From assembly GCA_014529385.2 (NCBI GenBank), contig CM043969.1:25933946-25997945 (forward strand): 64,000 bases of DNA, written 5' to 3'. The DNA is from Adiantum capillus-veneris. Taxonomy: Eukaryota; Streptophyta; Polypodiopsida; Polypodiales; Pteridaceae. Position numbers and translations under genes: made by a program. The notes below the pieces were generated by a model, which did not search any database, was not told where the DNA came from, and saw nothing but the letters and a program-made list of their open reading frames with translations. Below, piece by piece: positions 22,270-33,315 of this stretch; position 1 is the stretch's first letter, and each line of letters begins with the position of its first letter.

Positions 22270-22408
22270 TTTGACCACTCACTTTTAGAACCTACCACAC
22301 CCACCATTTCAGTCCACATGGCATTCCCCCATTTGCTCATTCCTTAATCTCATTTTTAATCCCATGACAAATAAAGAGGCCCTCTTATACCCCATTCCAT
22401 TCCTAATG
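22270..22408 (-). repeat. Right terminal inverted repeat of Mutator-like element
   Basis: Inverse of the left terminus: ...CAAATAAAGAGGCCCTCTTATACCCC...CCTAATG. An inward TATA-like box (TTTATAAAG, minus strand) lies near 22195, mirrored by that at 15549. Confidence 0.62.
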
Positions 22409-22602
22409 AGCAAGGGTAGGTGGTCCAAAGCATGTGACTACAATCATCACATATAATGCATCCAACTACAAAGATGCATGAGGGCTATCCAAGTTAAGTA
22501 CCCACATATTACCTGGGTGCCATGTGTAGCTCATACTCTTAATTTTCTTTTGAAGGAAATTGGTAAAATGTCTTGCATAAAAAGCCTCTAATGGATGCAA
22601 AC
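22409..22602 (+). pseudogene. hAT transposase piece 3: catalytic-core motifs
   Basis: Reads NASNYKDA, then after a frameshift KYPHITWVPCVAHTLN and FLLKEIGKM, the standard hAT block around the second catalytic region (VVTDNASNYK ... YPHIxWxPCVAHxLN). It continues to MDAN, where gypsy element B inserted; the last five bases (CAAAC) are its target duplication. Confidence 0.88.
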
Positions 22603-22978
22603 TGTTAGGGGCTTACTGCCCTAACAATAATTTAAGATCAAATACATAGTAAACTACATCATCACATAGGTTTACTTCACAATTGAAAATTGTAGATCAC
22701 CATCGACACAAAAGGGACTAAAACTGCATTACTACATAGTATTCATCATCGGAAAACACACTATAGCCCCTGTTGAATACGTTCGACATCTCTACACACA
22801 CCCTCTCTGGAAACAACCAATGAATAACTACTCTTAACTTCCATGTAGTGCCAAGAACATTATCAAAACGCCTCAAACCATCATAGGTGTAAACAAAACC
22901 CTTAGAGTTCAAAGGTTTCAACCTTGACTACAAGTAAAAGTAATAAATAAACTACAACTCAGCCCTCAAGTCCTAACA
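22603..22978 (-). repeat. 3' LTR of element B, 376 bp
   Basis: TGTTAGGGGCTTACTGCCC ... AGTCCTAACA. It differs from 31535-31909 at scattered sites, roughly one in twelve bases by eye, far more than the copia LTR pair; B is therefore older than copia. Confidence 0.94.
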
Positions 22979-23078
22979 CCTGGCACATCCAGTGGGCAAT
23001 GTTTACAAAACATTGTAAGAACCCACAACATCCCTTGACAAAACAAGCTTGAAAACCAAAATGAAGCTCTTCTGATAA

Positions 23079-25298
23079 CTAATCCTGAAGATCTGAATCC
23101 TCAGTACCAACAGGATTTCCTGACTGTTCCTCCATGTCCTGAAGAGCTTCAAGCAATGTCACATCAATACCTACTTCTTCAGACATTGCCTCAACACTTT
23201 TCAGCAAAAGTTCCTCAAAGTTCTCCTGATCTTCAGTATCATCAACTTGTTTATCTGGAACTGAAATTGCAATCTGCCCTGCCTTCTGAACTGATCCCTG
23301 AACTACTTCCTGAATTGTATCCTGATCCTTCACTTCAATTGTTTCTTGCACTGGCTCAGCTTCTGCAATTTTCACCTCAACCTCTGCTTGGAACTTTTTG
23401 TTGCAATTGAGAATTCTGCTCTTTCAACTCATCTAATTGTTTCTCTAACAGGAAAATTTCTTGCTCGGACTCCTCCTCTATAAAAGCCCGGTAGGGTTTA
23501 CTCACCACATCATACATCTTAATTTTAATTTGCTCCCAGACTCCCTTCATATAATCCATGACCTCATTTTTCATTTTCTCGATATCCCCTGAACTGACAT
23601 ACCAGCCTTCCACATCAAGTTCTTCCTCTAACATCTGTCTAATCTTTTCTTCCATTTTTTCTACAAGCTGCAACCCTGCTTAATAGTACTTTGTTGCTGC
23701 TCTCCAAAGATGCATTAACATTTTCCATTTCAATCAATTGATCTTGCAGTACCTGAAACAATTCTTCTTTCCACTTAGAAATTTTGGTTGAAGTTATTTC
23801 TCTGACTAAAAATACCTGCTTGTAAGAATCTAACTCCTCCTTCATCAGTTCTTGAGCTTTATTTAGGTCCTGTACTTTTTTCTCCAAAATCTCTATGTCA
23901 TTCTTCACTTTCTTGTCCCTCAAAGCCCCTTCCTTGACCTGTTTTAGTTCAGTCTGAAGGCTATCATTTTCCCTGGTAAAAAAGGTGAGGTCTAGAGACT
24001 GTTGCTCTACATAATCTTTCACCAAGGTGAGTGCAGTTTGTACTTCAAGAAAAGACACAGTAGCAAACTGAGGTTTAGAAACTACAGGCCTCTCCACAAG
24101 AGGATCTTCAAATGCAGTTGCAGACTCCTTCTTTGACAACTTACGTAGTCTTCTTATCTTAAAACATGTCTTGGCACCTAAAGGTATTATAGGCTTTTCA
24201 GCTATACCTGCTGGAGTGTTAGAAAATAAATTTCCAAACTCCTTGTCCATTCTATTCTTCATTGCATCCAAGGATTCCTGTTGAGAGTAATCTGCAGACA
24301 CAAGATCTTGGATCTCTTTATCCATTTGCATTGATTTATGATCCAAAAACAATTTCTGTCTTTTCTCTCTTCTTACTGAAGAACTCACATCTTCAGTGAT
24401 CTGTGGTGACGTTTGCGACTGCTTTCCCTGCAAAATGGTTTTGTTGTTGACATATTCAAAAACAGCTGCAAGGTAAGGTCCAACTTTAGTAGTTTTATCT
24501 TTCCTCCTTTACTTTGTGTAAATTTCAAACTTCATCCTGTCAAACAAAATATTAGCCCACCTCACTTGTCTACCACTTTTTACAGCTAATAGAATACCAT
24601 AATTCTCCTTGCTCATGTATTCAGACTTTACCAACAGAAAAAACCTTTCAATGAACCACCTGATTTGGTGCAGTCTTACTGCATTCTTCATTCCTGAAAG
24701 TTGGTAATAGTGCCTTTTGCCCTAAGGTGGACCAAAAGCCCTTGTCATATCCTTCTCACTTGCCTTGTTGAATTCATTATCCTGTGTAGTAGAGAGATCA
24801 AAAACTTTGACTACCATCTCTTCAATCAGATAATCATCCCTGAAAACCTCCATCATTCAACTGCAACTGCCTCAAGTAAATTGTTGCCATCTGGTTATTT
24901 CTCCAACTTACCCATGGGAGTCTTGAAAAATCAAGAAGACCTATTTTTTCCAGCCATGCATTGTTTACTTCATTGTTTTCCAAGTCGTACCTGAAATCCA
25001 GAAACGTATAGTCTGACAAAGCTTCCTCCTTGGGCTATACCAATCGGGTAGGGGTTACCATCTCCGGTTCATCCTCAAAGCTTGGGTCTTGCACTATGAC
25101 GCCTTGAAAACGATTTCTTCTTAGAGAACTTCTCAGAGTAGAGAGAATTTCATTATCGGCTCTTGCTTCCTGGCGAAAATTCGCAGAGGAGTTGCGTACT
25201 GTAGACATGCCTAGCCTTTTCGTAAAACACAGGAGTGGGTTGTACATCACAAAGTGATTACGGGCTATTCTTTCACACACGTAACTAGTCACCGTCAA
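23079..25298 (-). pseudogene. Post-integrase reading frame of element B (env-like position), coiled coil
   Basis: Sense-strand coding continues about 2.2 kb beyond integrase through several broken frames: 25298-25035, 24691-24509, 24433-23639, 23673-23377 and 23375-23079. The longest part (264 codons) is rich in Lys/Glu with heptad spacing (residues about 150-250: LQTELKQVKEGALRDKK, IEILEKKVQDLNK, ELDSYKQVF), so a coiled coil is likely. The start region has RLHQIRWFIERFFLLVKSEYMSKENYG. The end is acidic (QENFEELLLKSVEAMSEE). I see no signal peptide or clear membrane segment, so an envelope role is not supported. Not recognised. Confidence 0.6.
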
Positions 25299-25612
25299 AA
25301 GCTCATCATTTATAGGACATCCATTTTTCTCAACCTGGTTTAAGTCAGAATTCGTTGATGGGTTTGGGAATAATTATACCCTCCTGATGACTCAGTAAGA
25401 AAGTATTGGGTCCCATTGTTTTTACAATTTGGAATGGCCCCACATACCTAAGGTTCAATTTGCCTGGCCTCAAGACCAATTTACTATTGTAGACCAATAC
25501 CCAATCACCTGGAGAAAAAAATTAAATTTGATATTTCTATTAATCCAAGCTTGTCTCCTTTGTTGGATAATGTCAACAATGTACTGGCTATGGATTCTAT
25601 CCTCTTCCAACT

Positions 25613-26725
25613 TCAGTAGAGCCTCCCTCCTGTAAAACTGACTGAGTCTTCAGGAGATAATTTTTCCTGAACTGCAACCCTGAGGCTTGGCACTATAAAT
25701 TCCATGGGTACTATTGCTTCCAACCCATACACCAACTTGAATGGTGTGATCCCACTAGTTACTTTGTAAGCTTGTTTAAAAGCCCACAGTGCAGACTCTA
25801 ATTTTTCATCCCAATCTGTCCTGTGTTGATTGACCACCTTCCTAATAATCCTTACCAAAATCTTGTTGGTACTTTCAGCTTGTCCATTGGCCTGGGGATA
25901 GTACACTGTTGACTTCTTATGCAAAATCATATGCAGTTCAATCAGTTTACTGATCACTTTGTTAACAAAACGTCCTCCCTGATCAAAAACTAGCTCTATG
26001 GGACAACCAAAACTGGTCATAATGTTCCTGTACAAAAACTTAGGTACACTTTTGGCTTTATTGTCTCTCAAAGCCACTGCTTCCAACCACTTTGTACAGT
26101 AGTCAGTTGCAACCAAAATATATCTGTTTTGTGTAAATCTTGCAGGTGGTTTGATTGGACCAACAAAATCCAATCCCCATTTTCGAAATGGCTCCAGAGG
26201 CAAAATAGGTTGCAATGGCATTCTGTCCACATTCAATGGCCTACCATCTCTTTGACATACCAAACAATTTTTATTGAATTCTTAAGCATCTCTGATCACT
26301 GTTGGCCACCAGAGTCCTACTTGAAAAACTTTCCTTGTAGTAACCTCTCCTAAGAAGTGACCTCCTGAATTCCCTACATGAGCTTCTGCCCAAACTGCTT
26401 TTTGCTCAAATTGTGTCACACACCTCCTTATCACCTGATCAATTCCTCTCTTATATAAAAGTCGTGCAATAACTGTAAATGGTTTACTTCTCAATGCCAT
26501 CCTCTTCCTGTGATCTTTGGTCATTGTTTCAGGTAATACTCCTTCAGTCAAAAACTGAAGCATATCTTCATACCAATCCCCTGACTGTTCAGTCACCTGT
26601 ACTAAAAATAAATATGCATCAGGTAATTGATCAGGTACTCCTAAAGAATCATCTTCACCTATTTCCAATCTACTTAGATAATCAGCCAAAAAAACATGAA
26701 GTCTTCCAGGAGTATGGATAACCAC
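25613..26725 (-). pseudogene. Element B integrase
   Basis: The zinc-binding part (26725-26282) ends AHVGNSGGHF ... WWPTVIRDA, and a stop at 26283 separates it from CLVCQRDGRP, which completes the HHCC finger. The core has WGLDFVGPI (first Asp), FDQGGRF (second Asp) and QANGQAESTNK (Glu). The frame runs to 25613, ending in the region after SALWAFKQAYK. No chromodomain follows. Confidence 0.92.
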
Positions 26726-26889
26726 ATAATCAAATTCCTATAATAGCAGTATCCATCTTGCCAACTCTTGACAAATGTGATTTATTCACCAAATAAATAA
26801 GAGCATGATGAGACACATGGAAAATTACCCTATTGGCTAAAAGGTAATGTAATTTTTGCAATGCATAGATCATCCCCAAACATTCTCTC

Positions 26890-28147
26890 TCAGTCAATTG
26901 AATAATTCTTCTCTGCAGGTGTCAATACCCTGCTGGCATAGTAAATTGGTCTAAACCAACCTCTTCTTGTTTCTTGAATCAATGTTGCACCCATTGCCAC
27001 ATGAGTTGAATCTACAAAGATATGAAATGGTAAATTCCAATCAGGAACAATCAAAATAGGTGCTACAGTCAGCATCTTCTTTGGTATCGTGAATGCTCTA
27101 CCCTGCTCTTCTCCCCATTCAAGGACAGCATCTTTCCTTGTAAGTTTGGTTAGTGGTGTACAACCATGTCCTAAATATCTCAAAAATCTGTTATGCCACT
27201 TCACTTGACCCAAAAATCTACCCAATTGCTTGATAGGCTTTGGTTCTGGTGATTTATTAATTGCTTCCACCTTATTTGGGTCAATTGACACTCCCTCTTC
27301 AGAAATCACATGTCCCAAGAGAATTCCTCTCTTAACTGCAAAATCACACTTGGCTGGGTTTAGTGACAATCTAAAATCCCTGCATTTATGAAAACATTAC
27401 TTCAAGTGCTCCAAATGATCCTGTTTCTTTACAAAGACACTAAAATCATCCAAGAAAACCCTCATAAATGTTGTAAGGTATTCTTCAAATACACGCTGAA
27501 CAGCTTTCTAAAATGTTGGTGGAGCATTATTCAAACCAAATGTCATAACATCACTGGCATAAACCCCCCATTTAGTCACAAAGGCTGTTTTTCTCTGCCT
27601 TCAAGTGCCATTAAAATTTGGTTATATCCACTAAAACCATCCAAGAAACTATAAATCTCATGTCTTGCTCTCTTGCATCCAATAATGTATCACAAAAAGG
27701 TAAAGGAATTGGATCAGTTATTGTAGCAGCATTCAGTTTCGTGTAGTCTACACAGACCCTGATGTTTCCATTCTTCTTTGAAACAACAACAATTGGCGAC
27801 AACCAAGTAACCTCATCCAATGGATAAATGAAACCCACAACTAACAATTCGTCAATTTCCTCCTTAACCTGTTTGGCATAGTTAGGATTCATCTTGTGCC
27901 TTTGTTGTACAACTGGAGCTGCATCTTCCTTCCAGTTAATTCTGTGTTGGAAAAAACTAGCATCTACTCCCTTCATATCAGTATATTTCCATGCAAAAAC
28001 ATCTTTGAATTCTAGCAATAACTGCTTCAGTTTTTGCTTAAACTCCTCATCCATTTCTGTTGAAACCTTTATTGTTTGAGGTTCCTCCTGAGTATTCAGG
28101 TTCAGTTCCTGCAATTCATCCTGAGTAACTCTTGCAGTCGTTTCCAT
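26890..28147 (-). pseudogene. Element B reverse transcriptase and RNase H
   Basis: RT begins after FAWKYTDMKGV and includes VVVSKKNGNIRVCVDYTKLN. The catalytic FLDD lies at 27445-27456 (within VFLDDFSVF) in a segment broken by frameshifts between 27611 and 27369. LNPAKCDFAV, GHVISEEGV and FLGQVKWHNRF follow. RNase H shows FHIFVDSTHVAMGATL, YYASRVLTPAEKNYS. The FLDDFSVF style is shared with Athila/Tat elements. Confidence 0.92.
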
Positions 28148-28171
28148 TTGGTGTTCAAATGATCTTTCTGC

Positions 28172-28934
28172 CTACTTTACTGCTTCAATGGATTCCAATT
28201 CTTCTTTGTTTTGAATTTGAAAAATTTTCAACAACTCATTACCCATTTTTGTTGTTGACTGCTTACCCTGAGTAATTAGTGCTTCCTGAGTCAATGACTT
28301 TAGCCCATCATCCTGATGCTGCAAAATATACTTAGTGGCTATCTTTTTCACATCTACTTCAAAGATAGGTACCACTGATGAATTAGTTCTAAGAAATTCT
28401 TCTTCAACATCTTCTTCAATTTCTTCTACCATGTTCAATCCTTCTGCATGTAATTCCCTAAAACTTGGTGGGATTACCTTTTTGGCATTCATTTGCATTC
28501 TAACTTTCTTCTTACCCCTTTTGATCACAATGGATTGTGCTCGCCATAACTGCTTCACTCTTGCTGCTCTTAACCATGATCTTCTCAACCAACATGATTG
28601 GATAAGACCAAAAAGATTCCTCCAATCTGAGTACTACAAAGTTGGCCACAAACTACAGCCCTTCAACTGAGATCTGCAAATTCCTCAAAATGCCCAAAGG
28701 TTGAACCCGACTTTGGTCTGCCATTTTGACCTGAAAAGGAGCTGGATCCCACTTCAAAAGATTCAAATGTCTGCAGGTTGACTCCGGGAGAATATTAACT
28801 CGTGACCCTCCATCCAAGAGTACACCTGGAAAGAACAGTTTGCCAATAGAAGCCCCAACCACAGGTACCTTGTAATCAACATCCAAGGGTTGAAGTTCAC
28901 AAGCTTCTCCACAAATGGTTTCTTCAGGGTTCAT
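28172..28934 (-). pseudogene. Element B aspartic protease and linker to RT
   Basis: The protease core is VLLDGGSRVNILPESTC (active-site Asp-Gly-Gly, normal for Tat-type elements) at about 28850-28780. A stop and frame change follow, then a 138-codon acidic linker (28588-28172) with EEIEEDVEEEF and many Glu/Gln residues leading to RT. Confidence 0.82.
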
Positions 28935-29126
28935 TATGGTATCCTGTTTGTTTCATGCTACTTCTTGAGTAAGTCTTTTTAACAATTGTCGTGAAAATGT
29001 AGGTACTAGCCTCAACATTTTCTTGACTGTTATGGTTAGTGGAGTTGTCAATAAGGCTTCATAAAATTCATCACCACCAACCTGTTCCTGCAGTTCAGTT
29101 CGACTGTAATCTGAATTTCTTCTCCC

Positions 29127-31378
29127 CTAATCATCCAACGATCTTATAACAAAATTCCATTCCTCAGGTGGTACACCCCCTCTTTGAGAGTTTTGCACTT
29201 CTTTGATTACCCCTGTCCTTACTGTTTTCTGATCTTTCCAATTTAAGTTGTCCAGGTTGTCAAGTTCTTCCAAAGTGGATTTTCCAACCTTGGCCTTTGC
29301 CCTAGTGACCACCATGGCATCAGTATGCCCACAGGTCTCTGGAATATCCTCAATAAGAATGCAAGCTGTACAATCACAATTATAATGCTTAGGTGTTTCC
29401 TGAGCAAGTTTGATCTCCTGCACCTGCTGATCAGTTTGCTGTTTTTCTTTGGTACCCTCTACCTTTTCTTAAGTCCATTCTTCCTCAGTCCATGTTTCTT
29501 CAGTCCATTCCTCCAATATCACTAAATTAGCTTGACCCGGAGGTCGTCGTTGCTACTGCTATGGTGGAAGTGGTTGATTCTATTCTGGAGGTCGATTATT
29601 ATTGTTATTATTGTTATTGTTGTACGTGATAATAGGAATTCCCCTATCATTCCGATGTCGACACCAAAGTTCACAATCAAGTCCTTGTCGATGACCCATG
29701 ACTCTGCAATAATTGCATGGTGATTGTTGCATATTGTCATAATTCCTATTTTGATATCCCTAATTATTTGGATTCTGAAACCGTCTCTGAAGTGTTGGTC
29801 CCTGATATCTTCTATTAGGACCTTGAGGGGTAATCATGCTTGCAACAGCCTCCCTCATCTTTCGAGTAATGTACTTAGGTCTTCTTCCGCTGAAATCTGG
29901 ATTATAATAACAATTGTCATAGTCATGTCCAAACCTTTGACATACCTAACAATATGGTTTCTCTGACATACCAAATTGGTTCATTCCCAGAGTTTGTAGT
30001 TTATCCTAAATAATTTTATTGACTGCATTTGCAGTCACTGCATCCTTTCCCTGCTTTTTATCCTTCTTAGGAGAATCCTTATCTTTTTTCTACTTCTTCT
30101 TGTCCTTATCCGTTTTCTTTGCCTTCTTCTTTTTTGACCAATCTTCATCCTCATCACTATCAGTCTCCACGTCAGTATCCTGATCTGAATCATCAGTTTC
30201 TGACCTTGAATCCTCAAATTCTGAGTCTGAGTCATCAGTTTTCTTCTTTTTCTTCTTTTCCCGTAAGATGGTTTTACCTCCATACCTTCTTTCAGCTCTG
30301 GAAGATGCCTCAACCAAATCAGTAAAATCCTGTGCATTTGCTAACGGGGGTTTCCTTGCTATTGCACTCCTGTACTCCTTCTTGAGTCCCTTACAAAAAT
30401 AATCTCCCAACTTCTCCATAGAAGGCTGTTGGATGCTTCCAATCTATTGTTCAAATTCCTAAATTTTTGGGCATAATCTTCAACCAATAAGTCTTTTTGC
30501 TTCAACTTTCTCAATTTCTTCAAATGTCCTCAGGTGGTTTGTCTTACTTGAACCTTAACAAAACTCTTTGTTTCAAATCATTGTAATTAACAAATGCAGC
30601 CATACTATACTACAGGAACCAATCCATAACTTTCCCTTGCACTGTTGCTGCTGCAATGCTCGCTACAAAATGCTCCTTCTTTACTCCATCCGAGTGTATT
30701 GTCTCATATCCACTTGCAGACCACCTTGTTTGAAACTAACCAACGTGGCTGTCAGCATCTTGGGACTTATTTCCCGCTAAACTTTGCGCGCCCACTTTGG
30801 GATTTGGTGCAGACATTAGAGGTATTGGAAGTGTCCTGAGTACTCTTACCGAAAGTGGATTGAAAGGGTCCCTGTTCCTGTAAACTGCAATTGTCTTCTT
30901 GCCTAAAAGATTGTTTGAGCTAACAATAAATTCACCAATGTTCCCACAATTGGGTCTGCTGTAGGAGGAGTTACTTGTTGGCCTTGTTGGTTTGCAGGTG
31001 GGATCCCCTACAGCCTGTGTTCAGGTTCTTGCAGTTCAATCCCTGCCCCAACAGTACCTGCTCCTACAGTATTCCCCCTTACAGGTTCAGCTTGGCCATC
31101 ATTTCCCGACACTTCGTCCTGTCTTCCCCTTGCTGCAAATTCTCTCCTAAGCTGAAACGGGTGCTATATGAGTGTTGCGGTAAATTGGACCGTTTTCCAG
31201 ACCCACTCATACATGATTTCTTCTTTTTTTGGCGTAAATACTGCACCAATGCTTTCTTTTCATACAAACTGTAGCAAGAAGGTAAGTTGCATGCCCCAAA
31301 AGGTAGAAATGAAGAAACTACCTTGTCAGCCATTGTAATTTTGTTTCCCCCCGGCAAATTTGGGAAGAACTCCTTCAA
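29127..31378 (-). pseudogene. Element B gag
   Basis: Broken into many frames. 31378-31079 is the N-terminus (MKEFFPNLPGG). 30419-30090 holds LGDYFCKGLKKEYRSA, LVEASSRAERRYGG and a long Lys/Asp/Ser acidic-basic tail. The knuckle is CQRFGHDYDNC near 29940. An Asn run, (AAT/TAA)n, lies near 29600, and 29423-29127 leads to protease. It would form the virus-like particle core if intact. Confidence 0.8.
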
Positions 31379-31534
31379 GAACTTGGCTGCATATTCCTAG
31401 ACTCTTCTTGCGGGGTTACCCAATTGGAGAATTTCCTCAGGTGGTCAAGATTAACTTGCATATCAGTCCCCTGTGGTATTTCTGATTTCCATACGGTGCA
31501 GGCAAAATACGAACCGTTAGCAGGATCACCAAAG

Positions 31535-31909
31535 TGTTAGGGGCTTACTGCCCTAACAGTAATTTAAGATAAAATACACCGTAAACTGCATTATCACATA
31601 GGTTTACTTCACAATTGAAAACTGTAGATCTCCATCGACACAAAAGAGAGTAAACTGTATTACTGTATAGTATTCATCATCAAAAAACACACTCAGCTCC
31701 TGTTGAATACCGTTCTACATCTCTACACACACCCTCTCTAGAAACAACCAACAACTAACTACTCTTAATTGCCATGCAGCACCATGAACATAATCGAAAT
31801 GCCTCAAACCATCATAGGTGTAAACAACACCCTTAGAGTTCAAAGGTGCCAACCTTGACTACAAGCAAAAGTGAAAAATAAACTATGACTGAGCCCTCAG
31901 GTCCTAACA
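31535..31909 (-). repeat. 5' LTR of element B, 375 bp
   Basis: TGTTAGGGG ... GTCCTAACA, followed on the minus strand by CTTTGGTGATCCTGCTAACG, the candidate primer-binding site. I could not assign its tRNA with confidence. Confidence 0.93.
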
Positions 31910-32083
31910 CAAACCATCTGGTGAGATTTATTAGAGAGAATAAATTTTTATATGCTCTTTCTCGAACAAAGTCACCCAATAAAACTTTACAAATATTTTG
32001 TGCTACAAGGTTTGCTACCGCATATTATGTTCTTGCTACCTTCCAAGAAGTGAAGCTTGCCTTGATTGAAGCTAGAATTCCAG
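31910..32083 (+). pseudogene. hAT transposase piece 4: TRFA block
   Basis: Resumes NHLVRFIRENKFLYAL after the CAAAC duplication and continues ATRFATAYYVLATFQEVKLAL, a hallmark of hAT transposases (TRFATxYxxLxxxxxxKxAL). It ends IEARIP at 32083, where LTR element D begins. Confidence 0.9.
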
Positions 32084-32341
32084 TGCTCTCTTCACACCAC
32101 ACACTGCTGCCACACAAAAAACCACACTCTCACTTCCATTCCCAAACAAAGAAGGGACACGGGGGTCACACACATCCGCACCAGCACCGCATACACAAGC
32201 ATAAGAAGTAGAGAAGAAGGGGTAGGGGAAACGATACGAGAGAAATACAATGGAGGTTTCACCACTGCTCAAATACTGTTTACAACTCATTTACATCAAA
32301 CGGTGCACCCACATGGTCGTCGGTCAAGAAAACACATACTT

Positions 32342-32663
32342 GGGTGAAAGCATGTTAATGTGTCGTGCTTTTTGTGCTAGTTAGCATTTTCAAGTTAGCG
32401 CATCTTAAAATAGTTGGGCAGTGGGTAAATTTTTCACAAATAATATCAAAATTTGTCGGAGGTTGTACATTTGGATTCCTTGTTTCAAGAGCTTGCTACC
32501 GATATATCATACGCCATAGATCTTGGAGATGTAGCTCATGTTAATATACTAGTTAGCCCACCGGTATGTCAAAATTGTGCTATCATACGTCATAGATCTT
32601 GGAGATGTAGCTTAGCATTGTCTGGGACATGAAAAAGTGTGACACAAAAACATGCTTTCACCC
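32342..32663. mobile_element. 322-bp MITE in left LTR of D, TSD ACTT
   Basis: Terminal inverted repeats GGGTGAAAGCATG / CATGCTTTCACCC, with TGTGTC/GACACA just inside. It is flanked by ACTT (32338-32341 and 32664-32667) and absent from the sister LTR at the matching place (near 41910), which proves insertion. A 30-bp block (CCATAGATCTTGGAGATGTAG) is repeated inside. About 110 bp resemble the arm of the hairpin at 14841-15276. Confidence 0.88.
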
Positions 32664-32956
32664 ACTTGGGGCTTTGCAGGCACACAACTCTACACAAAAC
32701 AGCCAACCTAAGAACTCACATATACACTCTTCTTGGCTCTCTATAGGCTCATCGGCTCAAGGCCCTAACAAAAAGCCTACTCTGGCAAAAGCATGAAAAA
32801 TGGCTCGATTTTGACTTTTATAGGGATGCCCCTTTTAATTTGGGCATCTCAGCACTAATTGGTCCACCTTGCACCTTAATTTGGCATTTTTTGGAAGGAG
32901 TAGGCATATTTGGCTTCATCGTCTCTCTATCTCCCTTATTTGCACTGGAGAGGGGT

Positions 32957-32978
32957 GCACAAGCGATATCGCTAGTGC
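32957..32978. promoter_or_regulatory. GATATC-centred palindrome, distal copy in D LTR
   Basis: 22 bp, one mismatched pair, core AGCGATATCGCT. A second palindrome with the same core lies 335 bp away at 33292-33315. Such symmetry suits a protein-binding site; role unknown. Confidence 0.4.
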
Positions 32979-33291
32979 CCCTTGGCATTATTTTTTATTT
33001 TATTTTTTTTCCTTTATCTTCCACTCTTTGAGAGGCTTCCTCTTACACTGCTCCCTTGACCTCCTTTTTGAACCCTTTGACTGGCTCTTTTGGCTGCCTT
33101 TGACTCACTCAAACCCCCATTTTGTCTTGCTCATTTATCTGGCCTTGGGTCCTCTCTCTCTCACACAAGACCTGCTCTATCCGACCTTGGAATGGCCCCG
33201 CCTACCCTTTGCACATGATGGTCCCCTTGGGATTCCTTTGAATTGTCTCTCTCTCCTCTATTACATGGGACTCCTCCCTTCTATGCTCAAG

Positions 33292-33315
33292 ACCACTAGC
33301 GATATCGCTGGTGGT
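33292..33315. promoter_or_regulatory. GATATC-centred palindrome, proximal copy in D LTR
   Basis: 24 bp with one mismatch; its counterpart in the other LTR (43505-43528) is perfect. See the finding on paired palindromes. Confidence 0.45.

Larger units (their letters stand above)
15413..22408. mobile_element. Probable Mutator-like element, about 7 kb, no transposase seen
   Basis: Splits the hAT frame. The outer sequences at 15428 and 22408 are inverted copies of one terminus (CATTAGGAA...GGGCCTCTTTATTTG), each followed inward by a TATA-like motif, a CTCCCCCC stretch and a TC-rich leader. The 10-bp AGCAAGGGTA occurs on both flanks (15403-15412 and 22409-22418); at the left, 15 bp separate it from the TIR, so the TSD is likely but not clean. 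Long promoter-bearing TIRs and a 9-11-bp TSD fit MULEs. I found no MURA transposase; the interior carries coiled-coil repeats, hairpins and tandem duplications. Confidence 0.6.
22603..31909 (-). mobile_element. Ty3/gypsy element B (Tat/Athila-like), 9.3 kb, decayed
   Basis: Complete by structure: LTRs at 22603-22978 and 31535-31909 with TG...CA ends and a perfect 5-bp TSD CAAAC (22598-22602, 31910-31914). Minus-strand order: gag, protease (DGGS type), RT, RNase H, integrase without chromodomain, then a 2.2-kb extra coding region before the 3' LTR. Protease and RT (FLDDFSVF) styles place it in the Ogre/Tat/Athila branch. Many nonsense codons and frameshifts make it non-autonomous. It interrupts the hAT pseudogene. 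Confidence 0.95.

Noticed and set aside
31535-31909. tRNA gene search around element B borders and the rest of the window
   Set aside because: No cloverleaf with A and B boxes found; only PBS-like segments complementary to tRNA ends.
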